Origin: Bacillus sp. THAF10 | GTDB lineage: Bacteria > Bacillota > Bacilli > Bacillales > Bacillaceae_I | Assembly: GCF_009363695.1 (NCBI RefSeq) | Contig: NZ_CP045403.1 | Location: 1,840,001-1,904,000, forward strand | Direction: 5' to 3' | DNA: 64,000 nt | Shown: positions 1-9,086 of the stretch, one piece after another | How positions within the stretch are numbered: position 1 is the first letter of the stretch | Layout of the letters: every line of letters begins with the position of its first letter | Notes under the pieces: generated by a model | Told to the model about the DNA's origin: nothing | The model's input: the letters and a program-made list of their open reading frames with translations, nothing else | The model's database searches: none | Made by a program: the position numbers and the translations under genes

Positions 1-2
1 TT

Positions 3-503
3 TGTAAGGGATTATCGGATAGGAACATCTTTGGAGTAATCGCACATAGAAGGTTTCACCCTATCAAAGGTCTCTTTCCAAAATGGAAATTCACCTATCA
101 ACCAGAGAACAATCAATACATTTGCCCAAACGGAGATGTCTTAACCTATCGAACCACCACGCGCGAAGGCTATCGAGAGTATAAATCGGATCCTTCGAAA
201 TGTAAGGTTTGTCCTTTACTTGATCAGTGTACACAATCCAAAAATCATCAAAAAGTGGTCACCCGTCACGTATGGGAAGATCATAAAGAACAGGTTCGAT
301 TAAACAGGCTTTCTAAGTCTGGAAAAATGCTTTATAAATACAGGAAAGAAAAAGTGGAGCGAAGCTTTGCAGATTCAAAAGAACTGCATGGGCTTCGCTA
401 CTGTAGGTTGAGGGGAGAAGGCAATGTGAGTGAACAAGTGTTACTCACAGCAGCCTGCCAAAACATGAAGAAGATTGCCACACACCTAGCCCGGCTAGGC
501 TAG
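3..503 (+). CDS. IS1182-family transposase, 3' part (5' end outside window)
   Basis: The frame is open from base 3 to a TAG at 501-503, giving 166 residues with no start in the window. The C-terminal motif SKELHGLRYCRLRG and the Cys pattern KCKVCPLLDQC are those of the DDE transposase of IS1182-type elements. Transposases of this family are roughly 450-550 residues, so about the last third is present. The reading frame is intact in what can be seen. An internal GTG at 255 would be a false start, because homology continues upstream. The element's right terminal inverted repeat cannot be fixed from this sequence alone. Confidence 0.8.
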   Translation, partial: CKGLSDRNIFGVIAHRRFHPIKGLFPKWKFTYQPENNQYICPNGDVLTYRTTTREGYREYKSDPSKCKVCPLLDQCTQSKNHQKVVTRHVWEDHKEQVRLNRLSKSGKMLYKYRKEKVERSFADSKELHGLRYCRLRGEGNVSEQVLLTAACQNMKKIATHLARLG

Positions 504-511
504 GTGTGTGG
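478..511 (+). terminator. Hairpin over the transposase stop codon
   Basis: A perfect 14-bp stem (478-491 with 498-511, six-base loop) overlaps the transposase TAG. It is followed by a T-rich tract, so it probably ends transposase transcription. Confidence 0.6.
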
Positions 512-570
512 GAACCTTTTTCTCTCAAGTGTGATGCAAGATAATATCACATGGTCCACCAAAATAAAAA

Positions 571-628
571 AGCTTGTAGAGAAAAACATAGGGTTTCTCT
601 ACAAGCTGAGAAGGGAATGCTCCCTTCT
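571..628. terminator. Paired hairpins between convergent genes
   Basis: Two adjacent inverted repeats are visible: 571-584 with 594-607 (14 bp) and 609-616 with 621-628 (8 bp, loop ATGC). They lie between the transposase and the leftward gene at 662-1270. They could be terminators, or part of the IS end. Confidence 0.4.
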
Positions 629-661
629 GTTATCTCGCCTACTATTACAAGGGAATTTGAA

Positions 662-1270
662 TTATCCCGTCTCTTTTAGAGGTCTGTTAGGTAAGCGCCA
701 TTTATAGGTATAAGAAAGAACTCGAAGTGTTACGATGCAAATGAATAATAAAAACAACGTGATCGTATTACTAGCTAGTCCAAAGCCGATAGCAAGGCCT
801 GCTAGGATTGCCCAGGCGGCATATATTTCAGATTTCAAAACAAGCGGTTTTCTTCCCGCGAGGAGGTCGCGAATAATTCCTCCACCGCTTCCTGTTAAAA
901 CGGCGGCAACAATTATTGCGCTTACAGGGTGATTCATTCCTGTGGCATAAAGTGCTCCTTGAATTGCAAAGGCAGCTAGGCCAATGGCATCGAAAAAATT
1001 TCCCCATTTTCGCCAGTGTTTTAACAGATTGTTAGGGAAAATAAATACCACTGTCATAGCGAAAAGAGCGACCTGAAACAATACCCCTTGCTCCCAAAGT
1101 GCGGAGACGGGTACTCCTATAAGCAGATTTCGTACGGCTCCACCTCCAAAGGCGGTTACAATGCCTAGAATATAGACACCAAGAATGTCATATTCCTCTT
1201 CCATCGCCACAATGGCACCACTAACGGCAAACGCAATCGTGCCAATTATATTAAACACTTCCCAAGTCAT
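662..1270 (-). CDS. yvgT: TRIC/UPF0126 family membrane protein, YvgT-like
   Basis: This is a 202-residue integral membrane protein with about six to seven hydrophobic segments. They form two related halves: EYDILGVYILGIVTAFGGGAVRNLL in shortened form recurs as AIIVAAVLTGSGGGIIRDLL. The glycine-rich GGG(A/I)(V/I)R(N/D)L motif in each half is the UPF0126 signature, a family related to trimeric intracellular cation channels. Some members are described as glycine transporters. Length and motifs match B. subtilis YvgT closely. The ATG at 1270 has a GGAGTGAT Shine-Dalgarno. The substrate is not known from the sequence. Confidence 0.8.
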   Translation of the reverse strand: MTWEVFNIIGTIAFAVSGAIVAMEEEYDILGVYILGIVTAFGGGAVRNLLIGVPVSALWEQGVLFQVALFAMTVVFIFPNNLLKHWRKWGNFFDAIGLAAFAIQGALYATGMNHPVSAIIVAAVLTGSGGGIIRDLLAGRKPLVLKSEIYAAWAILAGLAIGFGLASNTITLFLLFICIVTLRVLSYTYKWRLPNRPLKETG

Positions 1271-1428
1271 ATTATCACTCCATACTATTAAACAATAAAG
1301 CCTTCCTGATTTTATAAAGATGTAGACAGGTTTGCAAGAGTTTTCTATGAAATATTAGAGAAAAAGTTAATATTTTGATATGATAAGATGAACTAATTAT
1401 GCTTAATACTATTAAAGGGGTATGTAAT

Positions 1429-2697
1429 TTGAACGAGATACATAAAAAACAGAAAGAACGCGTCATTCTTGTAGGCTGTCAGCTATCAAAAGAGGAAGAC
1501 AATGCATTTCAATATTCCTTAGAAGAGCTCTCTTCTTTAACAAAAACAGCTGATGGAGAAGTGGTACTCACCATTACCCAAAAACGAGAAAGATTGCATC
1601 CGGCTACCTATATTGGAAAGGGTAAGTTAGAGGAGCTTGTTACATTAGAGGAAGAGTTGGAACCAGATTTAATTATTTTCAATGGCGAATTAGCTCCAAG
1701 TCAAAACCGGAATCTTTCCAAAGTATTAAAAGCGAGAATCATTGATCGGACGCAGCTTATATTGGATATCTTTGCCCAGCGTGCCCGCTCAAAGGAAGGA
1801 AAGCTTCAGGTTGAATTGGCGCAGTTGCAATATATGCTCCCAAGATTAGGTGGCAAAGGTATTGAATTATCAAGACTTGGTGGAGGAATTGGAACGAGAG
1901 GACCTGGGGAAACAAAACTTGAGTCTGACCGTCGCCATATTAATAGAAGAATAGATGACATCAAAAAGCAATTGGAGACCATCGTTAGTCACCGTGAACG
2001 TTACCGTGAAAGAAGAAAGCGAAACCAGGCGTTTCAAATCTCGTTGGTTGGTTATACAAACGCTGGTAAGTCCACCATTTTTAATCGTTTAACGGAAGCG
2101 GGAACCTTTGAGGAAAATCTCTTGTTTGCAACCCTTGACCCGACAACTAGAAAGATTGCTCTTCCTTCGGGGTTTCATGCCCTGTTGACAGACACAGTAG
2201 GATTTATTCAAGAATTACCAACGGCATTAATTGCAGCATTCCGTTCCACTTTAGAGGAAGTAACAGAAGCAGACTTGATACTTCATGTGGTGGACAGCTC
2301 GAGTCCTGACCATGTAAACCATGAAAAAACAGTAATGAAGTTATTAAAGGACCTTGGTGTGGAAGGCATTCCGATGCTAACGGTGTATAACAAAAAAGAT
2401 ATGGTACTAGAAGCCTTCACACCATCTTATCAAGAGGAAATGGTACACATCAGTGCAATAGATAAAAATGATATTCTTACCCTTAGGAAAAAAGTTGAAG
2501 AGTTTCTCATGAAAGAAATGAGTCCATTTTTTATCAAAGTTCCTGCAGAAGAAGGAAAGCTTATTGCCATGCTCAAACAGGAAGGGATTGTTGAAAGGGT
2601 AACCTTTCATGAAGAAAGAGAGCACTATGCAATAGAAGGTTTTTATTTTGAAGGTTCTAAAATAGCTTCAGAGATAGAGAGCAGAATGAAAAAGTAG
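1429..2697 (+). CDS. hflX: GTPase HflX (YnbA), ribosome-associated
   Basis: HflX is a translational GTPase that splits or rescues stalled ribosomes in the cytosol. The N-terminal HflX domain includes the glycine-rich RLGGGIGTRGPGETKLE segment. It is followed by the G domain: G1 GYTNAGKST, G3 DTVGFI, G4 NKKD. I place the start at TTG 1429, giving 422 residues, because an AAAGGGG Shine-Dalgarno lies 8 nt upstream and homology begins there. The ATG at 1399 has no ribosome site. It lies 12 nt upstream of ynbB and is probably co-transcribed with it, as in B. subtilis. Confidence 0.92.
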   Translation: MNEIHKKQKERVILVGCQLSKEEDNAFQYSLEELSSLTKTADGEVVLTITQKRERLHPATYIGKGKLEELVTLEEELEPDLIIFNGELAPSQNRNLSKVLKARIIDRTQLILDIFAQRARSKEGKLQVELAQLQYMLPRLGGKGIELSRLGGGIGTRGPGETKLESDRRHINRRIDDIKKQLETIVSHRERYRERRKRNQAFQISLVGYTNAGKSTIFNRLTEAGTFEENLLFATLDPTTRKIALPSGFHALLTDTVGFIQELPTALIAAFRSTLEEVTEADLILHVVDSSSPDHVNHEKTVMKLLKDLGVEGIPMLTVYNKKDMVLEAFTPSYQEEMVHISAIDKNDILTLRKKVEEFLMKEMSPFFIKVPAEEGKLIAMLKQEGIVERVTFHEEREHYAIEGFYFEGSKIASEIESRMKK

Positions 2698-2709
2698 AGG
2701 AGAAAAACG

Positions 2710-3978
2710 ATGTTTGATTTATTACAGCATGGGGAAGCAATCAAGCCTGTTGCATCTAAAATAGAAGGAAAATTACAAGAGCAGTTTCAGCTTGTGGACA
2801 CATTGGTCGAGACTAACCAATTTAGGGTATTGCAAAGCTTTCAACAACATCGTGTAAGTGATGCTCATTTTATTCCATCAACAGGCTATGGGTATGATGA
2901 CATGGGAAGGGATGCGTTAGAAAAAATCTACGGAGAAGTATTTGGTGGGGAGGCAGGCCTTGTTCGTCCGCAAATTATTTCAGGTACTCATGCGATATCC
3001 ATAGCGCTTTTTGGAGTTCTCCGTCCTGGAGATGAACTCATTTACATGACAGGGAAGCCCTATGATACGCTTGAAGAGATAGTGGGAATTCGTGGGTCAG
3101 GTGTAGGCTCTCTGAAAGAGTATAACATCGGCTATAAAACCATTGATCTAAAAAACAATAAAGGAATTGATTGGGAAACTCTAAGTAATAGTATTACCTC
3201 TAGTACAAAAATGATTGGTATCCAGCGTTCTAAAGGCTATGCGACACGTCCTTCTTTTACCATCGAAGAAATAAAAGAAATGATTCGATTTGTAAAGGAA
3301 ATCAAGCCAGATGTGGTAGTGTTCGTGGACAACTGTTATGGAGAATTTGTTGAAAAACTTGAGCCTTGCCATGTTGGAGCAGACCTAATCGCTGGCTCAT
3401 TGATTAAAAATCCTGGTGGTGGTTTGGCGAAAACCGGAGGCTATATTGTAGGCAAAAAAGAATTAGTGGAAGCATGTTCGTATCGAATGACCTCACCTGG
3501 CATTGGTGCAGAAGCAGGTGCGTCCCTATATAGTTTGCAAGAAATGTATCAGGGCTTTTTCATGGCCCCTCATGTGGTTGGCCAAGCTTTAAAGGGAGCC
3601 ATGTTTACAGCAGCGTTTTTAGAAGAGTTAGGCATGAACACGTCTCCTAGCTGGGATTCTATCAGAACCGATCTCATACAGTCCGTTCAGTTTGATGACA
3701 AGGATAAAATGATTGCGTTCTGCCAAGCTATTCAATATGCTTCTCCTGTAAATTCTCATGTCACACCTTATGCGAATTATATGCCTGGCTATGAAGATGA
3801 TGTGATTATGGCAGCAGGTACCTTTATTCAAGGAGCGAGTATAGAGTTGACCGCAGATGGCCCTATACGTCCACCATATGTTGCTTATGTTCAAGGTGGA
3901 CTCACTTATTCACATGTCAAAATTGCCGTTTGTTCAGCGGTTGATCAACTAATAACAAAAAATCTAATGAAACTATAA
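2710..3978 (+). CDS. ynbB: YnbB, methionine gamma-lyase-like PLP enzyme
   Basis: This is a 422-residue fold-type I PLP enzyme of the family annotated as aluminium-resistance or methionine gamma-lyase-like. The likely Schiff-base lysine sits in GSLIKNPGGGLAKTGG. The PLP-phosphate region follows RPQIISGTHAI. The true substrate of YnbB proteins has not been settled to my knowledge, so the catalytic label is family-level. The ATG is preceded by GAGGAGA. Position after hflX and before glnRA is the same as in B. subtilis. Confidence 0.88.
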   Translation: MFDLLQHGEAIKPVASKIEGKLQEQFQLVDTLVETNQFRVLQSFQQHRVSDAHFIPSTGYGYDDMGRDALEKIYGEVFGGEAGLVRPQIISGTHAISIALFGVLRPGDELIYMTGKPYDTLEEIVGIRGSGVGSLKEYNIGYKTIDLKNNKGIDWETLSNSITSSTKMIGIQRSKGYATRPSFTIEEIKEMIRFVKEIKPDVVVFVDNCYGEFVEKLEPCHVGADLIAGSLIKNPGGGLAKTGGYIVGKKELVEACSYRMTSPGIGAEAGASLYSLQEMYQGFFMAPHVVGQALKGAMFTAAFLEELGMNTSPSWDSIRTDLIQSVQFDDKDKMIAFCQAIQYASPVNSHVTPYANYMPGYEDDVIMAAGTFIQGASIELTADGPIRPPYVAYVQGGLTYSHVKIAVCSAVDQLITKNLMKL

Positions 3979-3985
3979 TCCTTAT

Positions 3986-4120
3986 AGAGGCTGGGGCAAA
4001 AATGTTTTAGCCTAAGTAAAAACCGAACTGGTTGGAGTGTTTGATCAAACCAGTTCGGTTTTTTTAGTATTGATATTGTTCGTCTTTTTGTTTGTGTTTT
4101 TAAGTTTTGTCCCAGCCTCT
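3986..4120 (+). terminator. Nested hairpin with GAGGCTGGG ends downstream of ynbB
   Basis: The outer arms (3986-4001 and 4105-4120) are complementary and have the form AGAGGCTGGGgCAAAA / TTTTGTCCCAGCCTCT. A second, perfect 13-bp stem lies inside them (4021-4033 with 4048-4060), followed by seven T. The outer right arm is followed by a long T run. Both parts look like intrinsic terminators. The GAGGCTGGGacAAAA arm resembles a palindromic sequence that recurs in many Firmicute genomes, from general recollection. Confidence 0.6.
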
Positions 4121-4272
4121 TTTTTTTTTTTTGTATTATTTTACGGGATTCTTTTGAGGTATTCATATGAGTAGGGAGATACATGTTTTTATTTGAAAAG
4201 GAAAGGTTATAGATATATGGGTACATAAAAATCTCTTCTCACAAGCTTCCTTTTTCTTCTTTTCAAAATTGA

Positions 4273-4323
4273 TGTTAGAAAACCTCACATGACCTTGACA
4301 TATTATCTAACATCACATATAAT
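4273..4323 (+). promoter_or_regulatory. glnRA promoter with two GlnR/TnrA boxes
   Basis: The -35 TTGACA (4295-4300) and -10 TATAAT (4318-4323) are perfect, with 17-bp spacing. Two sites close to the GlnR/TnrA consensus TGTNAN7TNACA are present: TGTTAGAAAACCTCACA at 4273-4289, and TGACATATTATCTAACA at 4296-4312 overlapping the -35. Paired operators of this kind allow nitrogen autoregulation of glnRA in B. subtilis, and the layout here is the same. Confidence 0.88.
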
Positions 4324-4364
4324 GAAAATAACTTCACAAGGTAATAGAGGAAGGAGGATTTGTG

Positions 4365-4757
4365 GTGAGTGACAAAATTAGACGTTCGATGCCCCTGTTT
4401 CCAATAGGGATTGTCATGCAACTAACGGAGTTGTCTGCTCGGCAAATCCGCTATTATGAAGAAAATGGACTAATTTACCCTGCACGATCTGAAGGAAACC
4501 GTAGACTTTTTTCGTTCAATGATGTAGACACCTTACTGGAAATTAAGAATCTCATTGAACAAAAAGTTAATATAGCTGGAATTAAACAATTAATGACGGT
4601 AAAGCAGCAACCAGAACCAGAAAAGCAACCCGATGTTGTGAAACCAGAGCTTTCAGATGACGAATTGCGTAAGCTTTTACGCGCAGAAATGATGCAAGCA
4701 GGCAGATTTAACCGAACAAGTCTCCGCCAGGGAGATATGTCAAGGTTTTTCCATTAA
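4365..4757 (+). CDS. glnR: Nitrogen repressor GlnR (MerR family)
   Basis: GlnR represses glnRA and other nitrogen genes when nitrogen is plentiful; feedback-inhibited glutamine synthetase stimulates its DNA binding. The N-terminal winged helix contains the MerR-type motif [20 protein letters not shown]. The C-terminal tail ends in DMSRFFH, the conserved segment involved in autoinhibition and glutamine synthetase contact. I choose GTG 4365 (130 residues, VSDKIRRSM) because the AAGGAGG ends 7 nt upstream; GTG 4362 is too close. It is the first gene of the glnRA operon. Confidence 0.95.
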   Translation: MSDKIRRSMPLFPIGIVMQLTELSARQIRYYEENGLIYPARSEGNRRLFSFNDVDTLLEIKNLIEQKVNIAGIKQLMTVKQQPEPEKQPDVVKPELSDDELRKLLRAEMMQAGRFNRTSLRQGDMSRFFH

Positions 4758-4823
4758 TTCTTCTAAGTAGTTTAGGAAATATTTTAAAATCAATCATACT
4801 TAAAATTCTGAGGAGGAACTCGC

Positions 4824-6158
4824 ATGTCCAAGTACACACAAGAAGATATTAAACGTATTGTTCAAGAGGAGAATGTAAAGTACATCCGTCTTCAATTCAC
4901 TGATATTTTGGGGACAATCAAAAACGTAGAAATTCCTGTAAGTCAGTTAGAAAAAGCCCTTGATAACAAAATGATGTTTGATGGATCTTCTATTGAAGGA
5001 TTCGTACGTATTGAAGAATCTGATATGTATCTTTACCCTGACCTAAATACATTCGTTGTATTCCCATGGACATCTGAAAAAGGGAAAGTTGCTCGTTTCA
5101 TCTGTGATATTTACAATCCAGACGGCACTCCTTTCGACGGAGATCCACGCGCAAACTTAAAACGTATGCTGAAGGAAATGGAAGATTTGGGATTCTCTGA
5201 TTTCAACCTTGGACCTGAGCCAGAGTTCTTCCTCTTCAAATTAGATGAAAAAGGCGAACCTACTTTAGAATTGAATGATAAAGGCGGTTACTTTGACCTA
5301 GCTCCAACAGACCTTGGGGAAAATTGCCGTCGTGACATCGTGCTAGAACTAGAAGAAATGGGCTTTGAAATTGAAGCGTCTCACCACGAGGTTGCACCTG
5401 GTCAGCATGAAATTGATTTCAAATACGCTGATGCACTTACTGCGTGTGATGATATCCAAACATTTAAACTTGTGGTTAAAACGATTGCTCGTAAGCACGG
5501 ATTGCATGCAACGTTCATGCCAAAACCTTTGTTCGGAGTGAATGGATCTGGGATGCACTGTAACTTATCCCTATTCAAAGATGGTGAGAATGCATTCTAT
5601 GATACAAGTGGAGATCTAGAGCTAAGTGAGACAGCTCGTCAATTCATCGCAGGTATCGTTAAACATGCACCGAACTTTACAGCAGTTACAAACCCAACTG
5701 TTAACTCTTACAAGCGTTTAGTGCCAGGTTATGAAGCGCCATGTTATGTTGCATGGTCTGCACGTAACCGTAGTCCACTAATCCGTATTCCGGCATCCCG
5801 TGGCATTTCTACTCGTGTAGAGGTACGTAGTGTGGATCCAGCTGCAAACCCATACCTTGCAATGGCTGTCCTACTAAAAGCTGGTCTTGACGGAATCAAA
5901 AACAAACTAGAAGCTCCAAAGCCAGTTGACAGAAACATCTATGTGATGAACAAACAAGAGCGTCTCGCAGCTGGAATCGTGGACCTACCTGCAACTTTAG
6001 CTGCAGCACTTGAGAACCTTAAGTCTGATGAAGTTATTCAAGCAGCTCTAGGTGAGCACTTACTCGAGCACTTCATTGAAGCGAAAGAAATTGAGTGGGA
6101 TATGTTCCGCACCCAGGTTCACCCATGGGAACGCGACCAATATATGAGCATGTATTAA
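4824..6158 (+). CDS. glnA: Type I glutamine synthetase
   Basis: GlnA makes glutamine from glutamate, ammonia and ATP and acts as a dodecamer in the cytosol. Its 444 residues match the GSI-alpha class of Firmicutes. Visible signatures are [16 protein letters not shown], the ATP-binding segment [12 protein letters not shown] and the glutamate-loop region [17 protein letters not shown]. There is no adenylylation loop, as expected for GSI-alpha. GAGGAGG precedes the ATG. It shares an operon with glnR and also acts as the sensor partner of GlnR and TnrA. Confidence 0.97.
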   Translation: MSKYTQEDIKRIVQEENVKYIRLQFTDILGTIKNVEIPVSQLEKALDNKMMFDGSSIEGFVRIEESDMYLYPDLNTFVVFPWTSEKGKVARFICDIYNPDGTPFDGDPRANLKRMLKEMEDLGFSDFNLGPEPEFFLFKLDEKGEPTLELNDKGGYFDLAPTDLGENCRRDIVLELEEMGFEIEASHHEVAPGQHEIDFKYADALTACDDIQTFKLVVKTIARKHGLHATFMPKPLFGVNGSGMHCNLSLFKDGENAFYDTSGDLELSETARQFIAGIVKHAPNFTAVTNPTVNSYKRLVPGYEAPCYVAWSARNRSPLIRIPASRGISTRVEVRSVDPAANPYLAMAVLLKAGLDGIKNKLEAPKPVDRNIYVMNKQERLAAGIVDLPATLAAALENLKSDEVIQAALGEHLLEHFIEAKEIEWDMFRTQVHPWERDQYMSMY

Positions 6159-6162
6159 TATC

Positions 6163-6202
6163 AAAAACCCCTGATACCATTGGTGTCAGGGGTTTTTATA
6201 TA
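6163..6202 (+). terminator. glnRA terminator
   Basis: A 17-bp stem (6163-6179 with 6181-6197, one G-T pair) is followed directly by a T-rich stretch, just after the glnA stop. Confidence 0.88.
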
Positions 6203-6565
6203 TATTATATATTTAAGCGCTTATTATAGAATTATGGGTACACCCATGAAGTATCCGTAAAAAATAGAACTACTAAGAATGTAACCCATGTGACATTTGA
6301 ATAGTTCCATCGTATCTTCTTCAATTTTCTTTGAGATATGGGAGTACTTATCTACCGTAATTTGATCATTTTTTATGGCCTAATATTTTCTGGACATATT
6401 CAAGACTTTCTCCAGATTCAATTAGTAAAACTGCGTGACTATCTCTCAAAGTATGGGTAGGACACTATCAGGAAGAATAATTAAGAATATATGGAAGGGG
6501 AAAAGTAAAAAGTACGCATTACGTATATGTAACACTTTAATACACGAGAATACGCAACAACAATT

Positions 6566-6754
6566 TTATTCAGAATTAAGTGATCCCAAAACTATTATCA
6601 ATAAGGTAAATGAAATTCTAACCAGTCTATCTTTGGTTACCATTTTTAGTAGAGCTAAAAGAACAATACCGTTAATTGGGTTATCGTCAACTAATAATAT
6701 TGTAATTATGTCAAGAAGAGGAAGGACTCCTTCATCAATGATATCAATTTCCAT
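6566..6754 (-). CDS. Small hydrophobic protein, unrecognised
   Basis: This 62-residue frame is the only plausible gene in the 1-kb gap between glnA and the acetyltransferase. The ATG at 6754 has AGAGGTGG five bases upstream; an in-frame GTG at 6763 overlaps that ribosome site. The product has an acidic N-terminus (MEIDIIDEG) and two or three hydrophobic stretches such as ITILLV and SFTLLIIVLG. I do not recognise it. A frame on the opposite strand (6435-6770) looks like its shadow. The rest of the 6.2-7.19 kb gap is AT-rich, and I see nothing else convincing in it. Confidence 0.4.
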   Translation of the reverse strand: MEIDIIDEGVLPLLDIITILLVDDNPINGIVLLALLKMVTKDRLVRISFTLLIIVLGSLNSE

Positions 6755-7188
6755 ATCTACCACCTCTTGAACATTATATTCAGTATTAAAGATTGGGTTA
6801 TAGACTAATGATAAATTTTCACAATGTTAATAAGAAAACAATGTACCACAGAGCTTTTTAAATTATTTACTTATTGATTCTGCTGGATTAAATAATCATG
6901 CGAAGAGTGGAAAGGAAAAAGTTTTGACAAGCACTTTTTTCTTCCTGAACTAAAGCAATTTTACTAAATAGGTTGCTTTTCATGTAGAGGAAAGGTTTTA
7001 ATGACGCCAATGACAAACACAAAAATTTGGAGAGTAACCTTCAAGCGGAAGTCGAATGGAAGGACGAACAGATGTGATTTAATCGGGCGTAAATGTATAT
7101 GCTTGGATGTGAAGTGAACAAGAAAGATAATCATCCTTACCTAACCTTAAGAAAAATTTTAGATATAAGAAATATAAAGGAGAGATTT

Positions 7189-7758
7189 ATGTTGGAGCAC
7201 ATCGTTGTTCGTCCATTTTGTATGGAAGATTGTGAAGAAAGATTAGAATTACATATTGAAAACAGAGATCATTTTCAACAGTGGTCTCCATATAAACGAA
7301 GTGAAGAATTCTTCACCTTACAAGGACAACTAGAGAATATAAACAATTTAATTGCAAAGCGTTCCGAAGATATTAGGTACGATTTTGCGATTTATCTGAA
7401 TGATAATTCTTCGCATACTTTAATCGGTGAAGTTCAGTTTACCTCTGTAGTAAGAGGACCCCTCCAAAGCTGTTTTCTAGGTTATATGATAGGAAAGAGA
7501 TTTAACGGACATGGATATATGACTAAGTCCTTGAAAACAGCTTTAAAAATAGCTTTTGAAGAGTTGTATTTCCATAGGGTCACTGCGGAAGTCAATCCAC
7601 ATAATATTGCATCTCTAAGGGTACTTGATAAGGTTGGTTTTGTAAGGGAAGGTTACGCCAGAAAAAACGTAAAAGTTGGTGAGGAATGGCGAGATCACAT
7701 ATGCTTAGCTATGCTAGAAGAGGATTATTTTAAACTTAATAAACATGAAGATATATAA
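7189..7758 (+). CDS. GNAT N-acetyltransferase, RimJ/YjcK-like
   Basis: This 189-residue protein carries the GNAT fold typical of ribosomal-protein alanine acetyltransferases. It includes the acetyl-CoA loop IGKRFNGHGYMTKSL and the following EVNPHNIASLRVLDKVGFVREG segment, characteristic of RimJ/RimL-type enzymes. I start at ATG 7189 (MLEHIVVRPF) because AAAGGAGAG stands just upstream. An ATG at 7093 would add 32 residues without homology or a ribosome site. The acceptor may be a protein N-terminus or a small molecule; the sequence does not decide. Confidence 0.8.
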   Translation: MLEHIVVRPFCMEDCEERLELHIENRDHFQQWSPYKRSEEFFTLQGQLENINNLIAKRSEDIRYDFAIYLNDNSSHTLIGEVQFTSVVRGPLQSCFLGYMIGKRFNGHGYMTKSLKTALKIAFEELYFHRVTAEVNPHNIASLRVLDKVGFVREGYARKNVKVGEEWRDHICLAMLEEDYFKLNKHEDI

Positions 7759-7942
7759 GTACAAAAATATTAGTTCGCTGTGATTCTACATAATACACGT
7801 AGAATTACCTATGTCACACTAAGATAAAATTAGTCAATGGATACAAAGTAAACAAGCAGATTGGACGATGAATTCTTACTCCCAATATTATAAACTAGTA
7901 AAACATAAAATCCTAAAGTTGATAAAAATGAATGGAGGATTC

Positions 7943-8827
7943 ATGACACTATTAACGAAAATAGCAGGGACGTTGGCAGTGGGCGCGTTAATTCTTGTGA
8001 GCTGTTCAAATTACGAGATTGAAAAAGAGCCAAAAAAGGAACAAGAGACAAAAATCTATTTCAAGGAACTTGAGAAGGAATATGATGCAAAACTTGGTGT
8101 ATATGCACTTGATACGGGTAGCAATCGTAAGGTTTCTTATCGTGCCGATGAGCGTTTCGCCTATGCATCTACACACAAAGTACTGGCTGTTGGAGTACTT
8201 CTGATGAACAGAACCATTGATGAACTGAATGAAACTATTAAGTATACGAAGGAGGATTTGGTTAACTATAACCCAGTTACTGAGAAGCATGTGGAAAACG
8301 GGATGACCTTAAAAGAGTTAAGTGATGCATCTATTCGTTACAGTGATAATACTGCAGGAAATCTTATACTTGAAGCAATTGGAGGTCCAAAAGGATTTAA
8401 GGAATCCCTTCGAAAAATGGGTGATCACGTTACAGAACCTGAAAGAATGGAACCGGACCTGAATGATGTAAAGCCTGGAGAAACGAGAGATACAAGCTCG
8501 CCTAAAGCACTAGCTGAGAGCTTACAAGCATTTACACTAGGCAGCGTTCTTCCAGAGACGAAGAGAAATCTGTTAATTGATTGGCTGAAACGGAACACAA
8601 CAGGTGATAATTTAATTCGTGCAGGTGTCCCTAAAGGCTGGACAGTGGGAGATAAAACGGGAGGCGCAAACGGTATTCGCAATGATATCGCTATCTTATG
8701 GCTGCCGGATGGTGCCCCCATTATCCTCGTCGTACTATCTAGTCATGAAAAAGCCAACTCTGAGAATGTCGATGAACTCATTGCTAAAGCGACAGAAGAG
8801 GCAGTTAAACAGCTGCAAGAAAAATGA
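7943..8827 (+). CDS. Class A beta-lactamase, lipoprotein type
   Basis: This serine beta-lactamase would hydrolyse penicillin-type antibiotics outside the membrane. All class A elements are visible in order: STHK (Ser70/Lys73), SDN130, the omega loop EPDLN with Glu166, and KTGG234. A signal peptide ends in the lipobox LVSC, so the enzyme is probably lipid-anchored. I choose ATG 7943 (294 residues), preceded by GGAGG; the upstream ATG 7868 adds a polar stretch unlike a signal peptide. No blaI/blaR regulators lie next to it. It sits in the accessory interval between glnA and lexA. Confidence 0.93.
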   Translation: MTLLTKIAGTLAVGALILVSCSNYEIEKEPKKEQETKIYFKELEKEYDAKLGVYALDTGSNRKVSYRADERFAYASTHKVLAVGVLLMNRTIDELNETIKYTKEDLVNYNPVTEKHVENGMTLKELSDASIRYSDNTAGNLILEAIGGPKGFKESLRKMGDHVTEPERMEPDLNDVKPGETRDTSSPKALAESLQAFTLGSVLPETKRNLLIDWLKRNTTGDNLIRAGVPKGWTVGDKTGGANGIRNDIAILWLPDGAPIILVVLSSHEKANSENVDELIAKATEEAVKQLQEK

Positions 8828-8850
8828 TTTATTTCTCAGTTTTTATGCAG

Positions 8851-8880
8851 AGTCCTGTACTTTACGTATAGGACTTTTTG
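8851..8880 (+). terminator. Terminator after beta-lactamase
   Basis: A 10-bp stem (8851-8860 with 8866-8875, one mismatch) is followed by TTTTTG. Confidence 0.75.
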
Positions 8881-9086
8881 TTTTATAGGAGAAAGAATGA
8901 AAAAAAGGTGCATTGGTATTCACAAAAATTCTAAGACTAACATAATCCAGAAGAAAAAAGTAAAACTTGTTTTTTTTTTTTGAGAATGTGTCGATTGTTT
9001 CAAAATCTGTTCGTCGTCTTAGTAAGAAAGTAAATTTCAGATAATTAAACAATTCTAATATTTTATCTGAACAAAGGAGAGATACC

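Noticed and set aside
504..707. 67-codon frame after the transposase
   Set aside because: It runs through the terminator hairpins and into the 3' end of the reverse-strand yvgT-like gene; no ribosome site.
6234..6247. ATGGGT..ACCCAT palindrome after glnA as an operator
   Set aside because: It is short, lies downstream of the glnA terminator without an associated promoter, and does not match GlnR or TnrA sites.
6435..6770. 111-codon rightward frame
   Set aside because: No ribosome site, serine/isoleucine-rich low-complexity end, and opposite a reverse-strand frame with a good ribosome site.
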